The position numbers and the translations under genes are program-made. From NCBI RefSeq assembly GCF_963678635.1, contig NC_087065.1:72179345-72243344 (forward strand): 64,000 nt of DNA, written 5' to 3'. This DNA is from Symsagittifera roscoffensis. Lineage: Eukaryota; Xenacoelomorpha; Acoela; Convolutidae. The notes below the pieces were generated by a model. That model searched no databases and was not told the DNA's origin. It saw only the letters and a list, made by a program, of their open reading frames with translations. Of the stretch, positions 35,598 through 50,024 are shown piece by piece (position 1 is the first letter of the stretch; every line of letters begins with the position of its first letter).

Positions 35598-38500
35598 TCT
35601 ATCTATTATATATTTAAATGCGGGCTTCACTATCTCGCCATGTTTAAGCTTTTTCAACGTATTATTTTTGCATGTTTAAGCTACATCGTATATTGCAATG
35701 GTTAAGAATTTTTTTTCGATTTTCGAATTTGATTTTAGTGATTATTTTACCGAGTTTAAATTAAGCAGCCCAATATCGAATTAGGGGTTGCGAATTTGGC
35801 CTCATATCTATTATAAATTTGGATGCGGGCTTCACTATCTCGCCATGTTTAAGCTTTTTCAACGTATTATTTTTGCATGTTTAAGCTACATCGTATATTG
35901 CAATGGTTAAGAATTTTTTTTCGGTTTTCCAATTTGATTTTAGTGATTATTTTACCGAGTTTAAATTAAGCAGCCCAATATCGAATTAGGGGTTGCGAAT
36001 TTGGCCTCATATCTATTATAAATTTGAATGCGGGCTTCATTATCTCGCCGTGTTTAAGCTTTTTCAACGTATTATTTTTGCATGTTTAGGCTGTATCGTA
36101 TATTGCAATGGTTAAGAATTTTTTTCGATTTTCCAATCTATCTATTATATATTTAAATGCGGGCTTCACTATCTCGCCATGTTTAAGCTTTTTCAACGTA
36201 TTATTTTTGCATGTTTAAGCTATAACGTATATTGCAATGGTTAAGAATTTTTTTTTCGATTTTCGAATTTGATTTTAGTGGTTATTTTACCGAATTTAAA
36301 TTAAGCAGCCCAATATCGAATTAGGGGTTGCGAATTTGGCCTCATATCTATTATAAATTTAAATGCGGACTTCACTATCTCGCCGTGTTTAAGCTTTTTC
36401 AACGTATTATTTTTGCATGTTTAGGCTGTATCGTATATTGCAATGGTTAAGAATTTTTTTCGATTTTCCAATTTGATTTTAGTGGTTATTTTTACCGAGT
36501 TTAAATTAAGCAGCCCAATATCGAATTAGGGGTTGCGAATTTGACCTCCAATTTTGAATGCCCGAATCATTTTAGTTAACGAGAAAAGACGATTTTTGAG
36601 ATTTTTCAAAAATTTTCAGGAATTTCAAATAACAAAATAATTTACAGAAGTTGAAGTTCTCAAACCTGTAGCTGGGTGCTGTCGGAGTACTCTAAGAAGT
36701 TACAAATCTTGCCTCCAAATATGACTGTTCAAATCCTTGTAATTTTCGAGATATGACGTTTTTTGTGATTTTTTCAAAATTTTTCAGAAAACTTAAATTA
36801 TTATTTGTTTCAAAAAATGTGAAATCCCAACCCTGTAGTTAGGTCTTGTCGGAGTACTCCCAAAGACTGCGAATCTTGCCTCTAAGTATGACTGCTCAAT
36901 TCTTTGTAGTTTTCGAGATATGACGTTTTTTGTGATTTTTTCAAAAAATTTCAGAAAACTTAAATTATTATTCTTTAAAAATCTGAAATTCCCAACCCTG
37001 TAGCTAGGTCCTGTCAAAGTACTCTCAAGGATTGCGAATCTTGCCTCGATTTATCACTGCTCAATTCTTTGTAATTTTCGAGATGTGACGATTTTTGTGA
37101 TTTTTTCAAAATTTTCAGAAAGTTTAAATTAATTATTTTTCAAAATTTGAAATTCCCAACTCTATAGTTCGGCGTTGTCAGGGTACTCTAAAGAGTTGCA
37201 AATCTTGCCCAATGCGACTGCTAAACGTGACTGCTCAAATGGTTTTTTTCCGAGATGTGACGTTTTTTATTTTTTCAAAATTTCTCAAAGAACTTATCTA
37301 CAAAGAAATTCAAAAAGTTTGAAACTACTAACCTGATGAAGATACAACCTTATTGTCAGCGTACACCCAGGCGTTTCAAAGCTTGCCTCCTAATATGAAT
37401 GCTCAAATCCTTTTAGTTTCCGAGATATGACGTTTTTTCCAATCTATCTATCAGGTATTTAAATGCGGGCTTCACTATCTCGCCATGTTTAAGCTTTTTC
37501 AACGTATTATTTTTGCATGTTTAAGCTACATCGTATATTGCAATGGTTAAGAATTTTTTTTCGGTTTTCCAATTTGATTTTAGTGATTATTTTACCGAGT
37601 TTAAATTAAGCAGCCCGATATCGAATTAGGGGTTGCGAATTTGGCCTCATATCTATTATAAATTTGAATGCGGGCTTCATTATCTCGCCGTGTTTAAGCT
37701 TTTTCAACGTATTATTTTTGCATGTTTAGGCTGTATCGTATATTGCAATGGTTAAGAATTTTTTTCGATTTTCCAATCTATCTATTATATATTTAAATGC
37801 GGGCTTCACTATCTCGCCATGTTTAAGCTTTTTCAACGTATTATTTTTGCATGTTTAAGCTATAACGTATATTGCAATGGTTAAGAATTTTTTTTTCGAT
37901 TTTCGAATTTGATTTTAGTGGTTATTTTACCGAATTTAAATTAAGCAGCCCAATATCGAATTAGGGGTTGCGAATTTGGCCTCATATCTATTATAAATTT
38001 AAATGCGGACTTCACTATCTCGCCGTGTTTAAGCTTTTTCAACGTATTATTTTTGCATGTTTAGGCTGTATCGTATATTGCAATGGTTAAGAATTTTTTT
38101 CGATTTTCCAATTTGATTTTAGTGGTTATTTTTACCGAGTTTAAATTAAGCAGCCCAATATCGAATTAGGGGTTGCGAATTTGACCTCCAATTTTGAATG
38201 CCCGAATCATTTTAGTTAACGAGATAAGACGATTTTTGAGATTTTTCAAAAATTTTCGGGAATTTCAAATAACAAAATAATTTACAGAAGTTGAAGTTCT
38301 CAAAGCTGTGGCTGGGTGCTGTCGGAGTACTCTAAGAAGTTACAAATCTTGCCTCCAAATATGACTGTTCAAATCCTTGTAATTTTCGAGATATGACGTT
38401 TTTTGTGATTTTTTCAAAATTTTTCAGAAAACTTAATTTATTATTTGTTTTAAAAAATGTGAAATCCCAACCCTGTAGTTAGGTCTTGTCGGAGTACTCT

Positions 38501-39549
38501 CAAAGATTGCGAATCTTGCCTCTAAGTATGATTGCTCAATTCTTTGTGGTTTTCGAGATATGACTTTTTTGCGATTTTTTCAAAAATTTTCAGAAAACTT
38601 GGTTTGTTTTTTTCTTTAAAAATCTGAAATTTCCAACCCTGTAGTTAGGTCCTGTCGGAGTACTCTCAAAGATTGCGAATCTTGCCTCTGAGTGTGACTG
38701 CTCAGTTCTTTGTAGTTTTCGAGATATGACGTTTTTTGTGATTTTTTCAAAAATTTTCAGAAAACTTAAATTATTATTCTATAAAAATCTGAATTTCCCA
38801 ACCCTGTAGCTAGGTCCTGTTAAATTACTCTCAAGGATTGCGAATTTTGCCTCCATTTATCACTGCTCAATTCTTTGTAGTTTTCGAGATGTGACGTTTT
38901 TTGTGATTTTTTCAAAGTTTTCAGAAAGTTTAAATTAATTATTTTTCAAAATTTGAAATTCCCAACTCTATAGTTCGGCGTTGTCAGGGTACTCTAAAGA
39001 GTTGCAAATCTTGCCACATGCGACTGCTAAACGTGACTGCTCAAATGCTTTTTTTTTCCGAGATGTGACGTTTTTTATTATATCAAAATTTCTCAAAGAA
39101 CTTATCTACAAAGAAATTCAAAAAATTTGAAACTACTAACTTGATGAAGATACAACCTTATTGTCAGCGTACACCCAGGCGTCTCAAAGCTTGCCTCTTA
39201 ATATGAATGCTCAAATCCTTTTAGTTTCCGAGATATGACGTTTTTTTAAATTTTTTTTCGGGAAACTTAGGTTTAAAAAAATTCACAAATTTTGGATTCC
39301 TAACCCTATAGTAGGGTGCTCTCAGGGACTCTCAGTGGTTGCAAATCTGGCTCCAAATTTCTCATTAAGTTTTCGAGATGACGCTTTTAAAATGGGAATT
39401 TAAAAAAATTTAAAAGTTCGAAATTACCAATCCTGTAATTGGGTGCAGTCAGAGTACACTAAAAGTTTGCAGATGTTGTTTCCAATATATGCGGTTTTTC
39501 ATGAGTTATCGAAAAATTTCGAAGCACCGAAGGTGCGTTAATTGCTAGT
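35598..39549 (+). mobile_element. Helitron-like array (copy B, shorter)
   Basis: The same head and monomer units as copy A, but about 4.0 kb with about nine heads compared with 7.5 kb and about nineteen. The unit order from 35,598 to 36,540 follows copy A 11,820-12,760, whereas 36,540 onward follows copy A 13,630 onward. It ends with hairpin GCACCgaaGGTGC and CTAGT at 39,545-39,549. The head words immediately follow non-array DNA at 35,584. Confidence 0.75.
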
Positions 39550-42500
39550 TTTTTTTTATAGTTGTTGTATTCTATTTTGCTTTAAATAGCGCGAGAATTG
39601 AGTTTAATAATTAACTATTATAGTAATTGCTCAGACTTGCGTAGCTTTATTTAATTAAATATCCCACAGCATTTTAATTATTTAAGAGCATTTCACATCA
39701 ATGGCCAAATTTAAAATTCATTCACAAATTGTATGTCAATTTAAATTCTCATTTCATATCATTTGCGTCATAAAAAAACGGATGTCTGAAACCCGTAGAG
39801 GGCTGAAAGATTACATACACAGAAAGTGATGCGCAGAATTATTACTTCTTCAAAAGCTTTTACGTTTTATCAGCAAATTTCCCCAGCGTTGATCAAAATA
39901 CATTAGTTTTGCATAAGCCTTCCTGGAGAAAAGGGTTAAATGTCTGTGGCCATCGATTTTCATTTTACATATTTAACCCCTGTTTTTTTAAGCCCAATTC
40001 ATTAAAAATTCGTGCCACTTCATCGCAAATTTTACCATTTGATCTCCCAATGTTTAATATTGTTGAAATTAATTGTTGCTTTTTCTGTTTCACTTCTAAA
40101 ATTTGATTCCAATCTTAACAGTTCTGATTCTCTTTTTGATTCTTTTTATCTGCCGAAAGCTCCGTTCCCTTACTTTAGTTATAGAATCATTTTTTGCATT
40201 GAAATAATAAGTTGTAACTATTCAGGGTCCTTTTGATAGTGGACTATTCTTTAATATCGATTATTGCAGGCACATTTTAAAGATGCACTTCGTTTGATTT
40301 CTTATAGCCAAAAACAATCTCAGTTTTGACAAAACGGGTTTTTAAAAACTTGAGCTATATAGACCCTATTTCTCTATTTCTACCTTAATTTCTACCTTCT
40401 ACCTGTAGTCGTTATGCAAGCAAGTGGTTCCTAATTTTTCTTAATTGTAAGGCTTCTTGGGCCTTTGTAAGCTTATCATATACCCCCGAATTACAAAAAA
40501 AAATCAATGGTTGGAAATGCAATTTTTTTTACTGGTCTGTTCTGGGGAACCTAATATGGGAAATAGCCGTGTTTTGAATGTGCCAGAAGCCCAAGTTTGA
40601 GATTTTCAAATCATCATCAAATCAATATTTGATTTTTGATTCCTGATATAGTGATTTTTTGTTTTATTGCTTGTAAATGGAAATTTCAAGTTTGCCTTTC
40701 GATATACTTTTTTTGCTTTGCATTAACAAGCACAATCAAATCGGAACATAAACTATTTTCAGAATAACCATTTGATCAATGAAATCAGTTGATCAACAAA
40801 ATCATTTGATAGCTTCGCTTATAATCAATTCAAATGTCTTAGCTTCTCTACCACACTTGGTTTACAGGTAAAGAGTACGCCTGGTACGGCTCAAGTGTTA
40901 GGTTTGAATCTATTCAGGCCCTGTTTTCAAAAGTAATGAACGCAATGGAAACCCTTTAATCGGTCTTGGCGTTTTTTTCGTCATTTTTTTTTCATTTTTC
41001 AGCTTAACGGGATTTTACCAAAGTTTGTCCGCCCACTTGCCGCTGGACAACTGTTTCCGAATACTTATTTCCCGGCGGCGATTGTATTGCTGGTCTTGTT
41101 TTCCTGAAATTGAACATTAATCGAGACAAAATCATGAAGTTTTTGTAATTGTGTTTTTCTACATTTCAGTTCTTTTTGATTTAGAGGTTTGTGTTTATTT
41201 TTTTGTCTGCTGGAGGTCAGTTGTCTTTAATTCTGTCGGATTATTTTCCCAATATTTTGGCTTTTTTATTTTTCGTTAGTTTTATCTGAGAGTGGTTCAA
41301 TGAGTTTTCCGAGAAATCTAGCTCAATTTCACAAACCCTATGCAATGAAAGCCAAAACAAATAAAAATAAAAATTTTTAAAACTGTTCTGAAAAAAAGTT
41401 GTTTTTTCTTTGTTGGAGTTTGCTTCGGTCGAAACCTTTTCTTAAAGTGCAGGTAATTGAATTGTCGAGTTGTCCTTTCTAAAGCATTTTTTGTTTTAGT
41501 TCGCTTCGCGAAACATTTGTTTTGAGTGCAGGTAATTGAATTCTCGATTTGTCCTTTTTAAAGAATTTTTCTTTGCTATTTTTTCGTCAACAATTGATTT
41601 TAAATGTTTAGTTTTCATTGATTTCTAGCCTATGTTGTGTGCGAACGTAGTCGATTTATTTGATGCGCTTGTATTTAGCAATCCTGGCATTCTATCAAAT
41701 TCGAAATTATTTAGTTCAATATTGATAATTTTGAGCCAAGCTGCTAGAAATATTTATTGTTCTAAAATGTCAACTTGAGTTGATTTTCGCGATTTTTTTC
41801 AAAAAAATTTCGATATTTTTTTTGCATAGTTAAGATTACTTAATGAATACAACGGTATAGTTTTTTCTTTTTGTTAAATTTTTTATTCAGTTTTTACGTT
41901 CAGCTGATTTGGTTCAACTGCGTTCTGTGAAGTTGTCGTTATTGTCTGATCGAAATTTCTAATTTTAGAAATGAAAAATGGCCATTGATCTCCGCTTCAT
42001 ATCTATTTAAAATAATATGGTTTTTCATGTCCATTGTAAGTTTTTGTTGAACAAAAATTGTTTTAAACCGCAAAAAGATTCCTGATTTTGATTCATTTTA
42101 AAAGTTTGTGGGTAGGCTGAGCATTTTCAATTTAACAATTGGGTTTTGATTTTTTCTAGCTGAAATTGTTAAACGAAATTTTTTTTCTTGGGTATCTATA
42201 TATAAATTTCTTTTATCAGAAAAATAAATCTGAAAATAGTGTTTTCTTGACTTTTACTTTTTATATACAATTTACAAATGGTTTGCATTGCCTGTCTTTG
42301 AGAAAATTAATGCAGTCCAGCCAATTTTAAACGTCAGTTGAGTTGGAGTCACACTGAAATTTTTGCTGGTTTATTTTTTGTATATGTTTTTTTTTGCTGA
42401 TGATCAGAAAACTTGTCATACCCATTTTTTTCTCTTTCTCTTGACTTTGAAACTGACACCATAGTTGCCTCATTTGGAATGATTTAGATTACCGCGTATT

Positions 42501-42719
42501 TAATCAGATTCCAAAACTTATGAACTATGGATTTTGGTCTAAGTTTTTGAAAAAGCTTGCGAGAGGATTTCAATAATCTCACAAAATAAAATAAATGTTC
42601 TCATTTGGTCTCTGAAATTTGGGTTTTTAAAAAAAAAGTGAATATTTAATTTACATTTTTGACAGGTTTGATTGAATGTCTGATTGAAATGTTGGGATAT
42701 CTGCTTAAAAAGGCTCAGT
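39550..42719. other. non-coding stretch (copy B of 16,650-19,819)
   Basis: Same content as copy A, including the tRNA-like segment. No gene is supported. Confidence 0.45.
40851..40920 (+). repeat. tRNA-like segment (copy B)
   Basis: Same sequence as 17,951-18,020, carried by the duplication. Confidence 0.35.
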
Positions 42720-43056
42720 TTGAAAATTATTCAAATGCAGCTGGTCGGCTGAAATGTATTATTTTAAAAATCTTTTATCTATTATTACATATTTAATTGC
42801 TGACTTCACCATCTCGCTATGTTTAAGCTTCTCCTCGTTGCAAATCTTGCATCAATCCAAATTTGACTGTTTAATTTTTTTTAGTTACCGCGATATGACG
42901 TGTTTTCCATACTTTTCAAGATTTTTCAAAAAAAATGAATTAAAGAAAAACATGTTAAAATTTGAAATTCCCAGCCCTATAGCGGGGTGAAAATTTATTC
43001 GAATGCAGCTGGTCGGCTGAAATGCTTTGATTTTAAAATCCTTTATCTATGATTAA

Positions 43057-44821
43057 TCTGTCTGTTAGATATTTAATTGCGAGCTTCACTATCTCACCAT
43101 GTTTAAGCTTTTGAACGTATTTTTGCGTGTTCAACGAAAGAATTTTTGCACGTTCAAGCTATATCGTATATTGCAATGCTTAAAAAATGTTTTCGATTTT
43201 TCACCTTTAATGCAATGTTAATTTCTTCAAGTTTCAAATTAGCAACCCAAAAGTGGGATGCTGTCAGGGTTTCCTCATAGGTTGCGAATTGAACCTCCAA
43301 ATATGAATACCTAAATCTTTTCAATTTAGCAGATACGACGATTCTTGTGAATTTTTCAAAATTTTTCATAAAACGTGTATTTGAAACATCGACAAAATAT
43401 GAATTTCTGAACCCTGTAGTTGGGTGTTGTTAGGGTACTCTATGGGTTTGAAAATCTTGCCTCAAAAAATGACTGCTCAAATAGTTTTGGTTTCCGAGAT
43501 AAGACGTTTTTTTAAAAAAAATTTCAAAGAAATTATGTGGAAAAAACTGATTATTCTCAACTGTAAAGTGTGGGGTGGTGTCAAGGTGCTTTCAGGCGTT
43601 GCAAATCCTGCCTCTAAATATGACTGCTCAATGCCTTTTAGTTTCCGAGATATGACAGTTTATATGATTTGTTCAAAAATTTTCAAAGAGTTTTAATATA
43701 AAAACTTGACAAAAGTTGAATTTCTCGACCCTGTAGTTGGATATTTTCAAGGGTTGCAAATGTTGCCTCAAAACATGACTGGTCAAATATTTTTATTTTC
43801 GAGATATGACGTTTTTTTAAATTTCGAATCTCTAAGATAAGGAAAAAAACTGGATCAAAAGTTGTAAGTTTCAACTCTAGTTCGAAGTGCTGTTCAGGGT
43901 ACTCTCAGGCGTTGCAATTCTTTAATCCAATTTGACTGCAGTTTTTGAGATATGATGTGTTTCAAAATTTTTGAAAAAAATAAAATATGCCAAAATTGAA
44001 AATTCCCAAACCTATAGTGGGGTGGTCTCAGGGAATTCTCAACGGTTGCAGATTTTGCCTCCAAGTTTGATTGCTCAAATTATCTTAGTTTCAGACATAA
44101 GCTTTTTTAAAAGTTTTTAAAAACTTCAGCTCTAAAAAAGTTTGAAGTACTCAACACCATGGCGGGGTACTCTCAGAATGTTTATGAGGACTTCAAACAT
44201 GACTGCTCAATGCCTTTCATTTTCCTATATGTGAGATTTTATCTTGTTTGAAATTTTTAAGTGTTGAATTTCAAAAAAAAAACTTTTTAAAATGTGAAAT
44301 TGTCGATACTTTGTTGGTGGGGTAATGTTAGGTTACTACCTGCTGCTGCAGATTTTGTCTCTTATCTTAATATTATTGCTCAGTTAATTAAGTTAATAAA
44401 ATAATTGGCATTTTATGATGTTTCATAATTTTTCATTATTATTACAATTATGTTAAGAAAAAAGAGTCTGATATTTTAACTGTAATTACGCTGGATTATG
44501 AATCCCATTTTTGAATATGTTGATTTCTCAAATGAAATTGTTTCAATCTTTTTTTAAATATGAACTGTGCCGTTTTACGCTGTCGGCCATTTTTCATGAG
44601 AGAAAAGTACGAAGATGTGAACCTTTGACCGTTTTACTGTAAAAAACTTTGATGTTGAAATCATTTTTATTGTTCAAATTTTAAATCAAAAGCGTCGTTG
44701 GATTCCCTCGTCTATTGTTACGGTTGCCTTCATGTCGTAGTTTTTTTCTTACATTTTATATATAAACAATTTTTGCGTTCATTTATCTGTTTGAAGCACC
44801 GGAGGTGCTTGAGAGGCTAGT
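43057..44821 (+). mobile_element. single Helitron-like element (copy B)
   Basis: Partner of 20,157-21,921 with the same TC start, hairpin GCACCggaGGTGC and CTAGT end at 44,817-44,821. Only scattered substitutions distinguish them. Confidence 0.7.
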
Positions 44822-45123
44822 AATATTGAAAGAAACATTGAATTAGAATTGAATGAAGGCCAAAGCCATTCTGCGAAAAGTTGCTTTCAATTAGATTTTT
44901 TGTTTAAAAAATTTGGCTGAAAGATAAAGATATAGATCAATGAACATACCCTGTCGAAGGCTAAAAACAAGTGATCAATTTTTCCTTCCTACCAGTTTTT
45001 TTTTGCTCTAATTTTTTCCTCAAGTAAATTCGTCCAATATTGAATATACAATATTGTAAGCCATTTTTCAAGATTAAATACCTCTTATTTTAAATCTTCG
45101 CTTAGTTTTTGCTTTATTTGAAA

Positions 45124-45427
45124 CAGAGGCGGATCTAAGATTTTCTTGAGGGGGGCGGATTTTCAAAAATTTCGAAAATTTTGTCGATCAAATTGATTTT
45201 TGGAGCCCTGTTGTGGTCAAATTTTCTTATAACACAGTTGTGGCCTTTTTTTATCGGCGCGCGATCCCCCCTCAAAGTTAGAATATTTAGAAAACTTTTA
45301 GGTTCTGTAACAAAAAATGGATATCTCAAAATAGTACAAAGGGGGACCCTTCGGGTAGGCAGGAGGCCAATCCGTGGGGGGGGGGGGGGGGCGTCCACTT
45401 TAACCGCTTCCCCTAAATCCGCCCCTT
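45124..45427. mobile_element. hAT-type MITE (copy B)
   Basis: Partner of 22,224-22,524 with the same ATTTGAAA target duplication. It is 3 bp longer because its poly-G run is longer. Confidence 0.85.
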
Positions 45428-46962
45428 ATTTGAAATGTTTCTTTCTCATACACACAACCTTTTAATGATCTACTGCTGGTTAGCTGCTTCTATTTAGGAT
45501 TCGTACTTTGATTATGCTTTAATCAAAGTTCAAAGCTATAAAACCATCCGTAAATTGTAAGAATTCTAATAAATTGGAATCTAAATTTGCGTTTCCTCTT
45601 TTATGGACAGTTTTACCCTTTCGTGTTGACCCCCTTTAGCGCATATCAACTGCAGGCAATGGTGGTTAGTTATTTTTATTTTTATGGTCACAGAGGATAT
45701 TGTTTCTCTTTTCTTCAGCAAATCAAATTTATCGAATATAAAACATAAATTTTATATGAAGTCAAGCAAACCAGGCTGATTTTATTGTATTTATCTTATT
45801 TCAATCGATTCCGTCAGTTTAATCTGTAGGAATCCCTTATCTCCTCGGTTTCGGTTTTAATCTGATAATTTCAATCTTAATCGCGCCTTTTTTTGCAGAT
45901 CAAATCACTAACTGTGAATGATTTTGCGTTTAACTGTACAATTTTTGTTATACTAATTTTACACTCATTTTTTAATGAAGGCGTGAATTATCCTTGAAAT
46001 AAACGCAGTGTAAAGTTGTCTGAAATTTATTAGTCGGTGAAGTTTGTTACAATGACCTTTGACAAAACTGATTGGTGTACATACGTTTCCATCTCTTCCG
46101 TTAGTTTTACTTCTTTTGTCCATTTGAGCAAAACTAAGACATGATAATTTTTAGCATGAGAGACTTTTTGTAGACGGAAGCCATCGATTTTCAATGGACA
46201 GCTTTGAGTTATTTTCATTTTTTGATTCCCACTTGATAACTGTGAAATAAAAACGGAAAAATTGAAGCTTATCATTTTAATAACGTCACACGCCATCTCT
46301 TCGCCACTCGATATTTTCTATTATTGTAAAAAGCATTCTTTAATGTTTTTGTTTCAACCATTGAAAGTGGATAGGAACTTTGTCTTCAGGTGTGTTTTCT
46401 TTTTTTCCTTTCTAAGCAAACTGAGGTTCAGCAAACAATCATCAGAATTGGTCGAGTGATATGTCATATAAAAGCTTTTCAGTCGTGATTTGAAGGACAT
46501 GGGGAAAAATGTCCCAGAGAAGAGAAAAACCGGTATGATTTTTTAGTCTATTTTTGAGCGAGTATAAGACCTGCCCTCTCGAAATGAGAAAAAGTTTTCT
46601 TTTAACTAATGAAAAACTTAGTTTTGCTCAAGGAAAACTAGCCTTGGAAGCTTCATTTAGCGCTTGCTTGGCAAAAAAATTTAAAATTATTCTGCACAAA
46701 AAAAAACAGTCCCAATTTTTTTTCTCAATATTCAAAGACAAATGTCGATTATCTATTTCGTTAACGTTCTACCCGTTCGTATTGTTCTTTCATCCCACTA
46801 CGCTCAAAAAAGCAAAGCAACCGGCTGTCCTTGTTATGCTCAAGTTAACGAAAATGTTACTATCAAGTAAACGAAAAAGTCTGAAAATTTTTTCCGCTCA
46901 AATTTGTTTTTTTTCAGCTGTTTGGTTTTTTAATTCCTTCGAGTTTCGGCTTATTGTTCCAA
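45428..46962. other. largely non-coding stretch (copy B)
   Basis: Partner of 22,525-24,059. A frame at 46,554-47,033 looks longer here (159 codons) only because an A-run and a T-run differ in length from copy A. I do not treat it as a gene. Confidence 0.4.
46030..46239 (-). CDS. possible 3'-terminal exon (copy B)
   Basis: Identical partner of 23,127-23,336 with the same acceptor, open frame, TAA stop and overlapping AATAAA. Function unknown. Confidence 0.25.
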   Translation of the reverse strand, partial: LSSGNQKMKITQSCPLKIDGFRLQKVSHAKNYHVLVLLKWTKEVKLTEEMETYVHQSVLSKVIVTNFTD

Positions 46963-47458
46963 CTTTTGTAACGAAAGTAACGGAATGCTTTTGCTCGGTG
47001 TGTTTTTTTTTCAGACAAATTTTGACTTTTTAACTAGCTAGCCATGTTTGACGGAATTTTTTATATCATTCAAAAGGTATTGTTGTCCTGAGCTTTAACT
47101 TGAAAAGATGTTTCTTCTGTGCTCATTTTTCGTAAAGCTATGGGGGTTTTGGCAAATTTGGGTTGATTAACGCGCCATATATTGCGAGCTATTAACGAGT
47201 GAGTGGTGATTCAATCGGTCTTAGATATCGTTCCAAATTGGTTGAAGGAAGCTTATTTGCCATAATTGTTGTGTTTCTAGGAGGGAAGTCTATCAGTTTG
47301 TATTTTCTATGGCGTGTGGGGGGATGATTTCCACAAAAATCTCAAATATTTTTAAAAATTTTTTTACATTGAATTTTTAAATATTATTACTGCTCCACAG
47401 ACCTTAACAGGCAGTCGGAAAATTCAGGGCTTCGCCCTGATACCAGTAGTCTTGTTCC
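46963..47458 (+). repeat. interspersed repeat R1 (copy B of 24,060-24,555)
   Basis: Carried by the segmental duplication. The hairpin TCAGGGCTTCGCCCTGA is intact, and the inverted 3' end fragment follows at about 47,768-47,838. Confidence 0.7.
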
Positions 47459-47838
47459 TTTTGTTGAAACGAAGGCAAACTACACAATCGTAAAAAAAAT
47501 TGAATGACTTTCAATTTCGAAGTAGACTTTTAGTAAAAACTTGATCTATTGATCCAGTTTTCTCTAATTGGTCTAAATTTGGAGAAAAGCGCCAATTGTA
47601 AACAATTCTTGATATTGAAATAGATTTAACTTGATATGTTTTTTTCTTCGAAATTTTCAAATATTTTTTTTGGTTTTTTGTTCTTTTTTTACAACCATCT
47701 TTTGCTTTTGTATATTTTATGAACAAAAAAATGCCAAAGATTTCATGGTGAATAGCGTTTTTGAAATAAAACAAGACTGCTCGTATCAGGGCAAAGCCCT
47801 GAGCGTTCCGAATGTCCTTCAAGGTCTCTGGAAAATGT

Positions 47839-50024
47839 TGGTTGAAGATGTTAAAGCGATGGGTTGAAAAGGGTTGACCCCTACCACGTTGTGGTCACAC
47901 AGTTGCGCTTTTTCCTTACTATGCCCCAGGCTAGGAAGGGTGCAACAGCCTTGTGTGCTGGTAACTTTTTAGAGTTATTTGCCAACTGCGATTCCTTTTT
48001 TAAGCTTCATTAGAAAAGCTATTCAACCGTGGATTAGAAATCATCCAGTAAAAATTGGCGGGCGAGGCAAGCGCTTGATTTTATCTATGTTTAGCCGTTG
48101 GCTGCAATAATACTAATTAATCACAGTTGTGAACTCGAATTTTTTGAAATACTTAAAAGTGGTAGAAATTATTTCGTTTTAATTAACGAAAACCAGAGCA
48201 ATCCAGCGTATTGAAATTAAATTGTCCAGCGTATTGGATCCAGCGCCTTGGAAATTGTCTTGTCGTCTCAACGGGGCAAAAGATCAATTATTGTGACATT
48301 CAATCGAAAAAGGCAATCATAAAAATTTAAATGTCAAACCGGCCACTCTCAATTTCCCAGTCAGTTGAAATTTGCAGCGAAAAATTGCTAAGAAACCTAG
48401 CAATAAAATTCTTAATCTCGAGAACGGTCCTCGTCATATTGTTCTAAAAACTCGAATATAATAACACTTTTATGCTACGCTAACCATTCCAAGTCACTGC
48501 ATCTGTTCTGCAACTAAATTAAATCAAAAGCAAACCTACGAATCTATACCGAAACCAAACAAAAACTTACATAGAGTGCATCAATTCAATTGGAATTGTT
48601 TATGAGCTAGATGTTGTCTGTGCTTTGATAAGAACGAAACATATAGCGCGTTAATTATAAATAATGGATCGAATTAGCAATTTTCAATCCTCAAAAATTT
48701 AATTGACAGATGGATTTTTACTACCCTTGCGATAGGCAAGGGTATTGCAATCGGGTACTAGACTTTTTTAAATAACTTTGTTCACAAAATGGTCAATTTG
48801 TAGGAATGGTACATTTGAAGAAATGCTCAATTTTTTGAAATTTTAACTAAGACTACTTGTATTTAGGTAGTCAATAGGTGTAGTCAGTTTCCGGCTAATT
48901 TTCCGTTTATTAAAATGGAACTTTTATTATTTGGTTTTTGTAATTTGTATTATTATAACTATTACAAATATTAATTTGTAAAGCATGGGTTTTATTTTGA
49001 TTTTTACACGTGCGAGAGCGAGTGTCTTGTAATCGCGATTAGACTTTTTTCCCGTAAACAACTTTTTTTCACAAATTTTTAACTTGCTTTGCTATTTAAC
49101 CTTAACAACTTCCACGTTCGATCCCACTTGGCCTAGAGGTAACGCAGTTGCCTTTGCACCCTATCATATGGGTTTCGAGTTACGGTCGGATTTTTTTTTA
49201 GTATGTATGCAACTGGTTTTTTTTTCCTGTGAAAGTTGACTTGTCGAACTTTCGTTTGTCTGCTCAAATTTTTCGGCTTAGTTGCTACATCGCGGTTTTT
49301 TCTAATGCTGTAATCACCTTTCATTGTAGTTGCAAGTGCATTTGTTGTTCATTGTAGTTTCAGGAGACATGAAACTTTTTAATAAAAAATTCGAAAATTT
49401 TTTTTCGAATCAATTGATGTCTGCTCAAAGTTGGTCGGCTTACTTGCTCTATCACGGATTTTTCTTGTGCTGTTAGCAATTTTCATTGAAGTTGCAAGTG
49501 CAAGTGTTAAATTATATATTTTTCGGATATTATTGTCTGCTCAAAAATTGCCTGCTTTGTTTCCTCTTCGTAAGTTTAGTTTTACGAAGAGGAAGTTCAA
49601 ATTTTGGTGGACCTAGTTTTTTCAACATTTTCATTTTCTTCCCGACTTTCTATTTTTTATTATGTTTGTATTGTATCGCAAGTGGTAGGAAGCTCCACTT
49701 CGCCTCTGTGTAAATTTTAATTTCAGGGCATTCAAATCTTTCAGGCTTCACAAAAATTTGTATGGTGAAAAAAAACCACAGAAGAAATATTCCGCCTTTT
49801 CACAGCAAACTTGGAAAAGAAATCGGCAAAATTGCTTCCTTATAACGCCCCTCAGTTGCGCCATAATTTTAAAATTTATCTTATAGCGTTTAAAAAAGTC
49901 CCAAAAAATTTGAACTGAAGAAAACGCTTTTGAATTTTTTCGAGCTATGTTTGGTTAATTAAGAACTGATTAAAGCTCACTGCTACTATAGTATAATTTT
50001 GTTTCGTAAGCTTTTTCAGGCGCA
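47839..50024. other. non-coding stretch (copy B of 24,936-27,122)
   Basis: Same content as copy A, including the tRNA-like segment at 49,124-49,193 and the ctacccttgcgataggcaag motif near 48,720. No gene is supported. Confidence 0.4.
49124..49193 (+). repeat. tRNA-like segment (copy B)
   Basis: Partner of 26,221-26,290 with the same A-box and B-box-like words. Confidence 0.45.

Noticed and set aside
46554-47033. A 159-codon frame in copy B
   Set aside because: It is long only because homopolymer lengths differ from copy A, where the frame stops at 69 codons.
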